Source: Nematostella vectensis
Taxonomy: Eukaryota > Cnidaria > Anthozoa > Actiniaria > Edwardsiidae
NCBI RefSeq assembly: GCF_932526225.1
Contig: NC_064041.1
Coordinates: forward strand, 4,147,046 to 4,211,045
DNA: 64,000 bases
Direction of reading: 5' to 3'
A program made the position numbers and the translations under genes. Below the pieces are notes generated by a model. That model had not been told where the DNA came from. It searched no databases and was given only the letters and a program-made list of their open reading frames with translations. Below are positions 21,774-33,726 of this stretch, piece after piece. Position 1 is the first letter of the stretch. Every line of letters starts with the position of its first letter.

Positions 21774-24360
21774 GCTTGTTAGAGTTTTATAATGATCAAA
21801 TCCCAATATTAATATATTTCTGGTTCTATTTGTGTTTTACTCTTTGGCTGAAGAGGCTGGATGTCTCCAAAAATGTTCTGAAATTGCAGAAGTTGTACAT
21901 ATTTAAAATGGAGCGAAAAGGTATGTGCTGTGTTCAATCAGGATTTTTAATTTCTAATTGTTATGTGCTGCAAAAACAAATGTCCTTAGTGTTCATAATT
22001 GTCTTGAATTCAAAATCTGTCTGTATGTCCCTTATTATGTATGTTTTTTCAAACCTAGATTTCTTGTTCTTCCTCCTTTTGTGCATTTTATTTGTCCCCC
22101 TTGAAAATGGGAAAGTTATCCAATCAAAATAAATTTACAAATAGAATTTGTTACAGTAAAACGGCTCGAGATTGAATTGCTAAAGAAAGAAGAAGACACA
22201 GAAAGTGATGGCCCTACCTGTGACGAGAAGATTTTTGGACCAATGGATAGTTCAAGCCAAGATAGTGACCACACTGATGAAAGTGATGATGATGGTGCTG
22301 CTGAAGATGACCAGTGGCAATGGCAACAGTGTTGATGGCAATGATTGACACCGATGATGATGATGATATGGACACTATTGAGGAACCAGAAATACCCAGT
22401 GGTTCAAATTTTTTTCCAGAGTGACGATGAAGATATTACATCTGATAATACTACATGTAGGTAATTGAAGGTTGTTCTTTTTATCTTGTGGTTTAAACTT
22501 CTGCTTGGCAAAATCCACTCCCACTCATCTGTTTCTGCTACATTCCAACTTTTAAACTCATTCAAAGATGCGTTTTGCAGTGGACTCATTCAATAAAAGT
22601 TGGGATATATTATCTTTTCAGGATTAGTTCGTCAATGGATGGTAATCTGCGCACCGAGCAGAAGTTCATTATGTTCATCTCACAATTACTGCTACTTTTC
22701 CGCCCCTGCCATGCCTGCGAAGGGAGCATTCCACCCTTTGGTTGAGACCCACAAGGTATCAATATTTGAAGAATAGTTCAAAAGCTCTAATAATCCCTTA
22801 GGGGGTGGGGGATTCATAGAGATCACTGTAAGTTTAAAGCTTGTTGTGTTCTCAGGGGGTGGGGGCTTACTACAGCTTTTATGGTAGATAGTGCTAAAAT
22901 AACTGCCACAACAGTTTTTCTGTAGTTTTTTCTAGCTGTTAGTCATTATATATTTCTCTCATCACCTTGGAACTAGCATCACAGTAAAGACAGTTTGCTC
23001 AAATCAAGGACGTGGAAAAGAATTTATCTGGCAAAGCCAACCAAACTTCCCTGCTACAAGGATTGCAGCTGGGAACTTTCTACTTGGGATGGCCACATTT
23101 GCTGGAGGCTCCATTTCTTAGTTAGGCAGATTTGTAACCACATGGGGCTAAGGTGTATATCAACGTCATCCTTCGTCAAATATCAACATGCAAGTATGGA
23201 CAGATATGATGATTTTGCAGCCAGAGTTTTTTTTTTTGGAAAACCCAAAAAATCTTGAACCTTGAAAAAATAATTTTTCCTTTCTATTTACTGTTTTTCT
23301 GTGATTAAATTGTAAATATTTTGTTCACTTTAGGATAAGCACTTCCCAGTAGTTCACCTGTTTTGGAAAAGATATCAAGCAAAAATGCTGGAGAAGCTTT
23401 AAGGTCTTGGGGGTACTATTGTGGTGGCTGGGGATGGGAGACATGACAGTATGGGTCATTCTGCAAAGTTTGGAGCATATACTGTATTGTGCTGCTCCTA
23501 TCTTCCATCAACCATACACTTCTCTCTTGTGCAGGTATGGTTTTGTCAGTGAATATTCGTGGTGTTTTTAAAATGCACTCATACATTGATGTTTACTTAC
23601 AATGATGATATGCAGTTGCATTTTGAACTCTGATTATTCTGGTAATTGCTATGTTTTCGTTTGTTTGTAATAATTTTGTGTTCTTTTACTCTTTTAAACT
23701 GACCAACAGAGAAACAAAGCAGGAAGCAGCCCTGCACTGGAGTTCATGGGATTTGCTGCATGGAATCCCTCCAGCAATCTGGTGTAGTTGTCACAATGCT
23801 TGTATCGGACAGGCATCTACAAATTGCCAGTCACCAACATTACGCAATACTTCGATCTATGGCACTTAAAGAAAGAAAGACCCCATTGCCCTATGATATT
23901 TAAATAATGCAATGTTTAAATTTCTTAAAAGGTGACAAATATAGCTGTAAGCTATAAGTAAGCATATAGCTGTTAGCATTTTAGGATTGCTTGAGTATTA
24001 AACTCTTTTAGTTCTAAATATTTTGTCCAACCAGCACACAGCTTAGTAGAGTTGGACATTTCACGTCCCCTCTGCCGAGTGCTTTACCCTTCTTACATTT
24101 TCTTACATCTTAGCTGTGATATTCATTTTGGAGTTTACCTGATTTATCTTTCACAAAATGTAGGCTAACAAAGGATTTGAAATTTTCATTGTATTTGTGT
24201 CTGTTTCACTTTATCAGAGATCAAGAAAGTCATAACAAAGATAGCCCTGGACAAGAACTGTGCCCATCAGAAAGAGTGGATCCGTCCTTGTGCAAATCAA
24301 CTGCACTGGACTGCGACTACGACATCCAGTGGAGATGGCAGGGTCATTCTTGAGTCATTG

Positions 24361-25843
24361 TTAACCCTTTCGCACCCAGATACGGAATTTTCCGTATTTT
24401 GCTGTATGCCTCTTTGTCATTGGACAAAAAGACAAAAGGACTGCCTTATATGGACCCCTAACACGTGGAATCGATAGAGCATGAAATTCTGCACGTTTCT
24501 CTCTTACAGCTCAAGTCAGTACAACGAACCGTCCGTCATGAAATTTTTATCCAAAGTTAAAACTTTTTCGCGCGTTCGAAATCCACCCACGACCACGGAC
24601 CTTGCCTTTAGATCATGGACTTGACTCATGATATTTTGGGTGATTTTGATAGCGATTTAAAAGAGTTTTAAGGCCTGGGAGAGACAGATTCACAATCGGT
24701 AAACAACGATGGCCGTGGGCTATTTCTAGCAGAAAAATGTCTGTATTTTGCGACCCAAAGACCAACTTTGGTACAGAACTGGTACTGCCATTGAGGAACA
24801 AGAAGCTACTCCATTCATCGGACCGAAGAATCATCCAAATAATGACTTTGAACTTTGTTTTTTTTATATTTTCATCATTCTGAATTGATTTAATTTCTTG
24901 TCAATCGAACAAACTTGTTTGAGGCACTTCTAAATGGCAAAAAGGAAACGAAGAGAAAGATTCTGAGTGGTTTGAGAGCAACAGCGAACGATGCACGAAC
25001 TAGTGGTGAATAAATTCAGCCACCATCTCGGTATTTTTGTAAGTACTCATGGCACGGACTATTGCCAACAATTCGCAAATATTTAAGTGTTTCTCGTCCA
25101 GTTGGATATTGCAAAACCAATAGCAGCAAATAATACTTTCTTGCAAGCCTATTTTGGCCGCATCTGAACAACAATGCAGAAAATTCTTCACAATACCATC
25201 TTGAATTTGTTCAATAGTCACCACTCGTTCCGCTCGATGATGTTCTCAAATCCTCGTGTTGTTGTGCTATACTTGATTTATTCACAGATTATGGCCAATT
25301 GTCAATCAATTAGACAATCATGAGCAAAAATGGACAGTTGAGTTTTGTTCAATCCATGAAATAAAGCCGCTAAAATTTAGAAATGAAATGACCATGCAAG
25401 CCGTGCTTTTATTGCCGCCATGTTGATGCTGTATTGTGTAGAAACGGTGCTGACATGACTATCACAACCAGCTCACTTAAACCTGAAAAATAGCTATGTA
25501 TAATGCTTGGATATGCTTCCCTAAAGAGTTAACTCTGAATCTTTGAAGTTAATTTGATGTAGTTTATCTGAAAACATGCATAAACTGGAACTAACAAATG
25601 ACGAGCACGCGGTTAAATTGCGCTAAATTAAAAAAAGTTTGTCTTTGCCTGCTTATAAAAATTGTTGCAATACAATATTTGGAAAACCAGTACTTTATTC
25701 CGATCAATAATTATGTGGGCAATATTTGTTCTTACTATGTCGGCCCATGAAATTCTAAGGAAAAAGAGAAAATCTATAAAAACTGAAGACCTGGTGTCAT
25801 TTTGTGTGCGTCAGTCAACAAAACTTGGGCGTGAAAGGGTTAA
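24361..25843 (+). mobile_element. piggyBac-type element B with TTAA target duplication
   Basis: TTAA lies at 24361-24364 and 25840-25843. The ends are CCCTTTCGCACCCA on the left and, read inward on the other strand, CCCTTTCACGCCCA on the right. The internal part contains ATPFIGPKNHPNNDFEL at about 24806-24855, the same block as in piggyBac relic A. It then degrades through the FLGI region near 25025. The rest carries no transposase, so the copy is non-autonomous now. It disrupts the THAP-like gene between its HQKEWIRP and NKHTGLDD exonic parts. Confidence 0.8.
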
Positions 25844-25925
25844 CAAACACACTGGCCTGGATGACCCTGTCCTCAACAAGAGTGGGTATGGAGAGATTGA
25901 GCCACAAAAATGGCTTGATACAGGT

Positions 25926-27229
25926 ATATTATTCATGATATAACAGCATCAACAGGAAGTTTGTCATATTTAGACACCTACAACAAAATTAATTGTTGGT
26001 AGAGTTGACAATACAAGGGGCGCATCACAATCACATGTATACTTTTGTAATAGCTTAGGAATTGTGAATGTATTAAAGCCTCAATTTAGTGTCGAAACCT
26101 TCAGTGTAAATTTACTTCCGCCATATATTTGACCGGAAGTAAAATTGCAATCGCTAAAATGTCAACTTTTAGGCCGAAACGGGCAAAGAGACCTTGATAT
26201 TCATAATCTACGGCAGAAATTCTGTTAAATATCGACAAAATAGTTTGTTTGATACTAGGGGTTTACAGGACCTTTAACATTTGATTATTACTACTATAAC
26301 TTATTAGTGGTCTATATAATTAGGACCAAAAATATCTTGATCATAGAAAAACCATAAAAACCAGGGGACACAAACTTAAATACAGACAGCTAGCTAGTTC
26401 AGTGAACACTTGCAAACACTTTTTTGTTCACACCATTCAAGTATGGAATAACTCCCTAGTTAGATATAGTAAAGGCCCACAAAACTAGAAGCCTTGAATA
26501 CCGGCATGACCTTGTGATGCCATTGCAATTATAAGCATTTATAGCACATTTGTCAGCTATAAGCAATTACTTTATTTAAAGATAGAGATAAACTTTCGAA
26601 GGGTTAAGCCCCGAAAAAGAAACCATGAAAAGTTTTCTTATAGAGAGGCAATTCAAAACTCCATGTTGATTACGCGGCTCGCGCGGCAAGGACCAGCGGA
26701 TCGAGAGAGTTGAGCAAGAGGTCTTTGGCAAGAGAAGTGGGCGAACAGCAAAATGCTTGGGACATTATTTAGGAGTCTAACCACTCGTATACTGCATACT
26801 GAAGCCTTTACAAAAGGCTAACACTAACGCCTTATAAGGCAGACCTACTAACAGAACTTCTCAGCTCTCACAGGGCATCTAAATAACGAGAGTAAACAGC
26901 ATTCGCTAGTATGCGCTTCGAGACAGGAAGCAAAAGCAAAAAGAGCCGTGTATTCAGTCGCAAATCTCTTATCCCCCCTCCCCCACACACTCAATAAAAA
27001 CAAATAATAATTTACCTTTCAGTTGGCAGTTAAAGAAATAAGCCGTATCCTTGAGAAGACCCTAAATCATTGTACGATATCGCTGAACTAGCCGTCTTTC
27101 CACCATGTTGAATGGCGCGGATGGCACGAAGATGGTCGAAGATACTGCACCGCGCCGTTTTACGTCGGTTCTGCGCATGACAGCAAACTTGTGCCCAGGG
27201 TCTTCTCGGTATGCCATCAAGATCAAGGA
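25926..27229. other. No gene seen
   Basis: AT-rich sequence with no recognisable reading frame, splice pattern or terminal repeats. Confidence 0.5.
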
Positions 27230-28366
27230 CTGTACAGGATCCGAAATGATCCCAGGACCCGAAATGATCCCCAAAAGTACCCCAACTGATCCCGGGACCC
27301 GAAACGATACCGAGGAGTCCCTGAAATCAACCCCACGGAATTGCAGTAATGGACAAAGGGAAAGCAGAAGAAAGCACTTTCAATTCTTAAAGCATAATTA
27401 AGGGTTGACAGCGAATCTATTTCTAAATAACATGACTTAAAAAACTTAAATTCCAATACAATACTTCTATTTATTACATTCCCCCGGCGGTAAACCCATA
27501 AACAGAGTCCAAAACAAATAAACAACTTTTAATTGCTGCTGAAAGAGTACAACATAAACATAGCACAGCCAAAGCACAGCCTTGCTCAGAACAACCAAAC
27601 TTTTGACCTTCGAAACATTTGCAGTTCCAGCACATGACTCTGACACTATAAATCTCGTTTCCGGTAAACATCACCCCTAAAAATCCATATTCATTTGACA
27701 ACCAAACGTGTTTTTCACCACGAAATCCATGTTCACACGAGCGAATATTTACCGACAGCCGGTTCGGCCGAGAAGATGGAATGACAAAAGCACACTGAGT
27801 AATGCACTCGAACAACCCTTTTACTACCGTTGCAAAATATTAAGAGATGTGGCTTTTGTTGAAAGCAATATGTGAGTTTTGAATTTCCTTATGTAGTAGT
27901 GCGTACACCACTGCATGATTTCTCTCTATCTCTCTTTATGATATGTCTTTCATTCACTGAACAAAAACAAACATTTTCCTACGGGAAAGCAGAGGCATGT
28001 CTAATCTGTGGAGACATTCGTTTATGGCTTGTTATGCATAAATTATTTATTCACGCCTGGTTCTTCAACTTACCATCACGGGAATTTTAATTTGACCCCA
28101 ACTGCTGACTTTACCAAGCTGTCGAAAGCTGTTTTCCCGCTCAGTCGGTTAGTTAATTCAAATTTCTGGATAGTAACAAAAATGACGCTGTATCATATGT
28201 TTTTAAAACTGAAAGCCAATCCTTCCACATTCCTTTTGTTTGTCCATTACTGCAATTCCTTGGGGTTCATTTCGGGGACTCTTGGGGATCGTTTCGGGTC
28301 CCGGGATCAGTTGGGGTACTTTTTGGGATCATTTCGGGTCCTGGGATCATTTCGGGTCCTGTACAG
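27230..28366. mobile_element. Foldback-type DNA element with about 130-bp inverted repeats
   Basis: The left arm 27230-27361 and right arm 28245-28366 are inverted copies, beginning CTGTACAGGATCCGAAATGA on the left and ending ...TTTCGGGTCCTGTACAG on the right. Each arm contains several short repeats of the type GGATCATTTCGGGTCC. The interior has no recognisable protein. The target duplication is unclear. Arms with internal repeats are typical of foldback elements. Confidence 0.75.
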
Positions 28367-28367
28367 G

Positions 28368-28643
28368 CCCATAGGGGGAAGCAATTTTCCACGGACGTAG
28401 ATTGTGGGCGAGTCCGCGGCCTTGCAGCGGTCATACCCAACCTCTCAATCGGAAACTTCCGAATAAACATTTGCCATATGACAAAGAGTTACGTCTCTCT
28501 CTTATGTACCCATAAGAATAAGAGACAATTCCTGCCTTCGTTGTATGCTGAATGAAATTTTCCAACCATTTTCATTTAAATTTCCGAGTCCGCGGACTCG
28601 ATTACAATCTACGCCCGTGGGAAATTGCTTCCCGCCCATAGGC
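28368..28643. mobile_element. MITE with about 50-bp inverted repeats
   Basis: The left end GGGGGAAGCAATTTTCCACG followed by GACGTAGATTGT recurs inverted at 28590-28640, with a few mismatches. The element abuts the right end of the foldback element at 28366. The interior is non-coding. Confidence 0.7.
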
Positions 28644-28846
28644 CCATGCATTTGTTGGTGTTTTATAGAATAGAAAAACCTCGCTAGTGATGTTATTTTC
28701 TTTTTCTTTTGCGAAACTTGGGAGGAGAGTGATACTATTTTGGCTAGGCAAACGAGCCAGACTGAAACTCAACTTAGACTTTAGATGGAGGTAGCAAGTA
28801 TACAGTAGTAATTCATCATTTTTAGGCACATCTGTTTGTTCAGAGG

Positions 28847-28927
28847 CTTACAATGCGTGACTCATGCTTACAATGCGTGACTCATGCTTACAATGCGTGA
28901 CTCATGCTTACAATGCGTGACTCATGC
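28847..28927. repeat. Four-copy 20-bp tandem repeat
   Basis: Four perfect head-to-tail copies of GCTTACAATGCGTGACTCAT. Each contains TGACTCA, an AP-1 consensus site. Confidence 0.85.
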
Positions 28928-28939
28928 AAAAGCCAAAGT

Positions 28940-29310
28940 AAGGTCGGGGTTTTGGGTGCTTCTGTCGTGTGTAAGAAGCGCCACGAGGGAAGTCTGTATG
29001 CCCCCGGGGGAGGACGCCAGAAAATTAGACGGGGGTGATCGTCCAATCTTTTAGGGTATAAAATTTCGGCTAACCAGCTAACTGCAATCACTAAGGGGAT
29101 GTTTGTCGAAGGTGTTCCGATTTTGCCATCTCTTAAGGTACAAAATTCGTCCAACTGATATTCCTAAGGGGTTGTTAAACGTTTTTTTTTCTTTCATTCG
29201 GCTATTTCTTAGGGCTAAAAATTCCTTCGACCACACCCTATTTGCTATCTCTTAGGGTTAAGAGTTTTTGTTGACCAAGCCCAAAGTGCCATCCCTTAAC
29301 GTTAAAATCG
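28940..29310. repeat. Degenerate tandem repeats (about 60 bp)
   Basis: Motifs such as TCTTAGGG(T)TAAAA recur about every 60 bases at 29050, 29135, 29210, 29260 and 29298 with strong divergence. No coding sequence. Confidence 0.45.
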
Positions 29311-29396
29311 ATTTTGCTGAAAAAATCGGGCTGTGTGCGCCACTCACTCCATAGGCTAAATTTTCAAACCGTCGCTAGGGGCCTCATTGGGCCCCG

Positions 29397-29603
29397 GATC
29401 GCGGGCTCACAGAAACCAGTTGGAAATCGTTCGATAAGCAAACCTACTGCACCAGGTTTCAGGGCGATCGCGGGCTCACAGAAACCAGTTGGAAATCGTT
29501 CGATAAGCCAACCTACTGCACCAGGTTTCAGGGCGATCGCGGGCTCACAGAAACCAGTTGGAAATCGTTCGATAAGCCAACCTACTGCACCAGGTTTCAG
29601 GGC
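29397..29603. repeat. Three-copy 69-bp tandem repeat
   Basis: Three near-identical units at 29397-29465, 29466-29534 and 29535-29603. Because 69 is a multiple of 3, an open frame (29314-29616) runs through them as a 23-residue repeat. This is a by-product rather than evidence for a gene. Confidence 0.9.
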
Positions 29604-30230
29604 GAGAGTAGAGTAGACTCTAAAACGGGGGAGGAGGAAGGGGCTAGCACAAGTGTAGTGCGTGAATAAGTCTTGCTTACTTAGCGATTAGTGGTTCATT
29701 GTATGCTGTAAACAGAGATCGATGATTGTCGATTGTGTAATAGAGAGAGTGTAATCCGAGGGCGGCCTCTGTGTGAGCTCATCCCTCGAGGCCTAGAGGA
29801 GTGAGCGTCTGGATCCAAGTTTCCTTTCACCTCCAAGGGTGGCAAATTGTCCCTCGAAATATTGATTTTCTTGCCAAATTTTAAGCCATCTCAAATTCTC
29901 GGATGTTAGTGATTGGGTTTCTCGTTTTCGTATCTTGAGAAAAGCAAGAGCTCATTTTCTCGAATTTTGAAAACGGCCTTCTCGGAATTTCTCAGATTGA
30001 CCATTCGCCATCCCTCTAAATATTCACGGTTACAGCAATCCCATTTTTGACGTTAATTTACCAACCCCAGTTCAGTGCAATGCACACAAAAAATAAAAAC
30101 GCGGTACAAGCCTTTTCATAATTTATAAAAGATGATATAATAGATAAATCCATATTTGAATTAATCAAAATGTGTGCAACTTTTGACAAACAAATGAACA
30201 GCCGAGTGTTTCCGTCGAAAGGAGTTCAAT

Positions 30231-30930
30231 TTCCTGACCGACATGAACACGTGATGCATGCTCGCTGTCACGAGACGTAAGTTTGACATGAACACGTGAT
30301 GTGCCTGCAGTCACGTGACAATAGTCTTTTATTATGTGTGATCATTGGGGACATGGACATGTGCTTGCTGTCACGTGACACAAGTATTAGCGTGTTTGAG
30401 CACGTTACTTAGGGAAATGCACTCGTGCCTCGTTCTTGCTAGCACATGACACAAGTATTCTAGCATGTGTGTGAACACGGTACTTAAGGGAATGCACACG
30501 TGCCTCGTTCTTGCTAGCACATGACACAAGTATTCTAGCATGTGTGTGAACACGGTACTTAAGGGAATGCACACGTGCCTCGTTCTTGCTGGCACATGAC
30601 ACAAGTATTCTAGCATGTGTGTGAACACGGTACTTAAGGGAATGCACACGTGCCTCGTTCTTGCTAGCACATGACACAAGTATTCTAGCATGTGTGTGAA
30701 CACGGTACTTAAGGGAATGCACACGTGCCTCGTTCTTGCTAGCACATGACACAAGTATTCTAGCATGTGTGTGAACACGGTACTTAAGGGAATGCACACG
30801 TGCCTCGTGCTTGCTGGCACATGACACAAGTATTCTAGCATGTGTGTGAACACGGTACTTAAGGGAATGCACACGTGCCTCGTGCTTGCTGGCACATGAC
30901 ACAAGTATTCTAGCATGTGTGTGAACTTGT
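30231..30930. repeat. 75-bp minisatellite, about 7 clean units plus degenerate ones
   Basis: Clean units run from about 30391 to 30930. Degenerate ancestors lie at 30231-30390. Each unit carries CACGTG (E-box) and CACATGACAC motifs. The 75-bp period keeps two minus-strand frames open over more than 160 codons. Confidence 0.9.
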
Positions 30931-31721
30931 GCTTACACTTGAATGCCGCATGTATCAGTGCTCACCCCAATTCTACTTTAAATTTAGATTTAGATTTGAA
31001 GAGTGCGAATTCGGAGTCAGTACGCAGCTCTTACAAGCTGCAATTTGATTGGGCAAATGAACAATATCCGCACCTCGACACAAAGAACGAAAAGAATAGA
31101 GACAAAAGAACAAAGATAATAGGAGACAAAGCAGCTGCGTACTTACTAGGAATTTGTATTCCTCGTTCCTAGACATGCCAAGATTGCGCTGAGCATATTT
31201 TCGGATTTAGAGTATCGTGGCATTTCAGCATCTTTTTGCACAATTTTCAATTGTCGGGAAAAGCGACAAAGGTGCTAAAGGACCCAATTTAGAACGTGCA
31301 AAAATAGAGCCACAAACAACTTCTATTCATTCACTTCATTTTAATTCTCCTCATGTGTCCACAGCATTTATTTTCTTTGCACTTTGCCGAGCCGGAAATA
31401 TGATTGTCACGACAGTGCATTTCAGAACACTAGGAAAAGTAGAGACTCAAAATGATATTTTCCGCCCTTCGGAACAAAAAGGATGAATAAATTGTGAAGA
31501 AAAAACGCGGATATTTTCTATGTAAAAAATCTAGCAGCTCTTTCAGCAGCTTTTGGTCATTTTAGAAGCACCCCGCTTTTTTCCGGCGCAATCTGGACAT
31601 GACCACACGCAACAGTCACTCGCGTCGCTGCAAAAACGTCATTCGAAATATACCATCAATTATTTGCGTCAGAAAGCCTGCCTTCTAATTCTCTCTAAAT
31701 GTTATATTATTCTAATAATTT
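30931..31721. other. No gene seen; 3' flank of DENND1
   Basis: Non-coding on both strands as far as I can tell. It lies downstream of the minus-strand DENND1 stop. AATAAA on the minus strand at 31368-31373 is a possible polyadenylation signal. Confidence 0.4.
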
Positions 31722-33529
31722 CTAATTAAAACTAACCCACCCTGAGCCTGCCGTGCTACGAACAGCCGGATCCTCTCGAAGTGTGGCCCGACTCTCTATT
31801 TCCAATGCATCAAATGGATTATTTACATTCACTAGATTACCACTGTTGTCTGGTACTGCGTTAGTACTTTTGTGTAATCTAGGAGGTAAAGCGTTCGTTA
31901 ACTTGTCGGCTAATTTTTCCGGCAGTTCGCAAGTTATCGGCATAGATTCTAGTCCTGTCCCGTCGGCATTTTGTTTTTCGGTTAGGAACTCTCGCACTTC
32001 TATTGGAAGCGAGTCCATTGTGTCTTTGTACAAGTCTAAAGATACAGGTCTCAAGGGAGTCAGTTGAAATGGCACTACTGGCGAGTTTGCGTGAGACACG
32101 ACGTCATCGGCCGTCACAACTAAACTCCCCTCTGAACAGTTAACAGGTTTATCACCACAGAAATTCGGCGTCGCTAAATCACGATTTGCAGATTTGAGCT
32201 CGGACGAGCTACCCTCGGAGGACAGTCGTGATCCGAGTGATGGCCTCGGAGGAACATCGGGTCGAGGTTTTTTCGAGTTTGAGTCACGCCTAGGAGGTAC
32301 TGGCCGTGGTGGGGTAGTTTTCAATTCACCTTTTTCATCCTCTGCCGGCTTTTCGTGCTTTGGCTTTGGTTTCGGCGGAGGCGGTTTGGCCTCGTTTTCG
32401 GGTTCACGCGAGGTAGCGTCAAGTAACGTGTCGTCACTCCGGAGAGAAGTCTCGGAGAGGTCTACCAGGGGATGTTTAGATGAATCATTTAAGCTCAGTT
32501 CAGACGAGGCAGCGATGGTCTACAACGAAATAATCACCCATCACCAATGCTATAATTATCTCTGGTCAACCTCTTTACCGACCTTTTCTTGTGAAATAAG
32601 ACACACCATAGTACAGTTACCATACCTTGTCAACCTCTTTAACGACCTCACTATGTGACAAGAAGCACATCATAGTACCGTCACCATACCTTTTCAACCT
32701 CTTTAGCGACCTCTCTATGTGACACAAGGCACATCATAGTAATATGTTACCATCCCTGATCAACCTCTTTAGCGACCTCTTGAGGCACATCACAATACTG
32801 TTACCATACTTTGTTAACCTCGACCCCTCTATGTGACACGAGGCACATCATAGTAATATGTTACCATGCCTGATCAACCTCTTTAGCGACCTCTCTATGT
32901 GACACGAGGCACATCATAATACTGTTAGTACCATACCTTTTCAACCTCTTTAGCGACCTCGAGGTCAAGTAGGAGATTAGGAGCACTGTGTCTTGCCTCT
33001 AGATGAGGCACCTCACCAAGACTCCCGGACTCCTCTATTTCAATGGACATTGCGCATGTCCGTGGTCGTGCCGCTGTCTGGTAAGGATTGGGGCGCGGTG
33101 GAGGGGGCCGCCGGGGAACACTTTTGACATCTGTTAAATTGACCTTGAAACTTTTTGCCTTGCGAGACTGTGATAGCGAAAACATAAACTGAACAAAGGA
33201 ATACAAACCGATAGACCGACAGGAGATGCGCCAACGAAAATAATGTGTCTCCATTTTTAAATGTAATTTAAAAGTAGCAAGGGAAATCATCCGTATCAAT
33301 CATGGGATTTGGGTCTACATTTATATGTGCAATTCTTTGCCAATAAATACAGAATTGTTTTTTGTCCGCTAATTTGATTATCCTTTGTAAAGTTCTGGTT
33401 GGAAGCTATGTTGTCTATACATTTAAAATTTTCTGTCTTCGTAGATCTCCAATCCTCAAAACGCGTAAATTACTTACAAAAATGTCGTTGTGGGAGAAGA
33501 GAGAAGAGTGCAGTCGAGAAAAACAATCT

Positions 33530-33622
<93 letters not shown>

Positions 33623-33643
33623 CAGACAGACAGACAGACAGAC

Positions 33644-33726
<83 letters not shown>

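Larger units (their letters stand above)
20790..25925 (+). pseudogene. Multi-exon THAP-domain transposase-like gene, decayed
   Basis: Exon-like blocks occur in order. 20790-21070 is a THAP zinc finger split by frame shifts (MPNRCIKYGC, WIDFMNSKRKAK, WEPG, RKRRLKVDDFG). 21543-21611 and 21705-21773 are duplicated 69-bp exons. An acidic exon starts at 22157 after TTACAG. 22621-22755 reads KFIMFISQLLLLFRPCHACEG. 22985-23230 reads WQSQPNFPATRIAAGNFLLG across frame breaks. 23334-23532 reads VAGDGRHDSMGHSAKFGAYT. 23709-23880 includes FDLWHLKK. 24218-24360 reads HQKEWIRPCANQLHW, and 25845-25922 reads NKHTGLDDPVLNK. The D in GDGRHDS and the later YFDLWH motif match a widespread animal THAP-transposase-like family. 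Stops in several exons and a piggyBac insertion make it a pseudogene. Confidence 0.65.

Noticed and set aside
29314-29616. 100-codon open frame with a 23-residue repeat
   Set aside because: Explained by the 69-bp tandem repeat.
30371-30916. 181-codon and 165-codon minus-strand open frames
   Set aside because: Produced by the 75-bp period; two frames open at once, no codon preference or homology.
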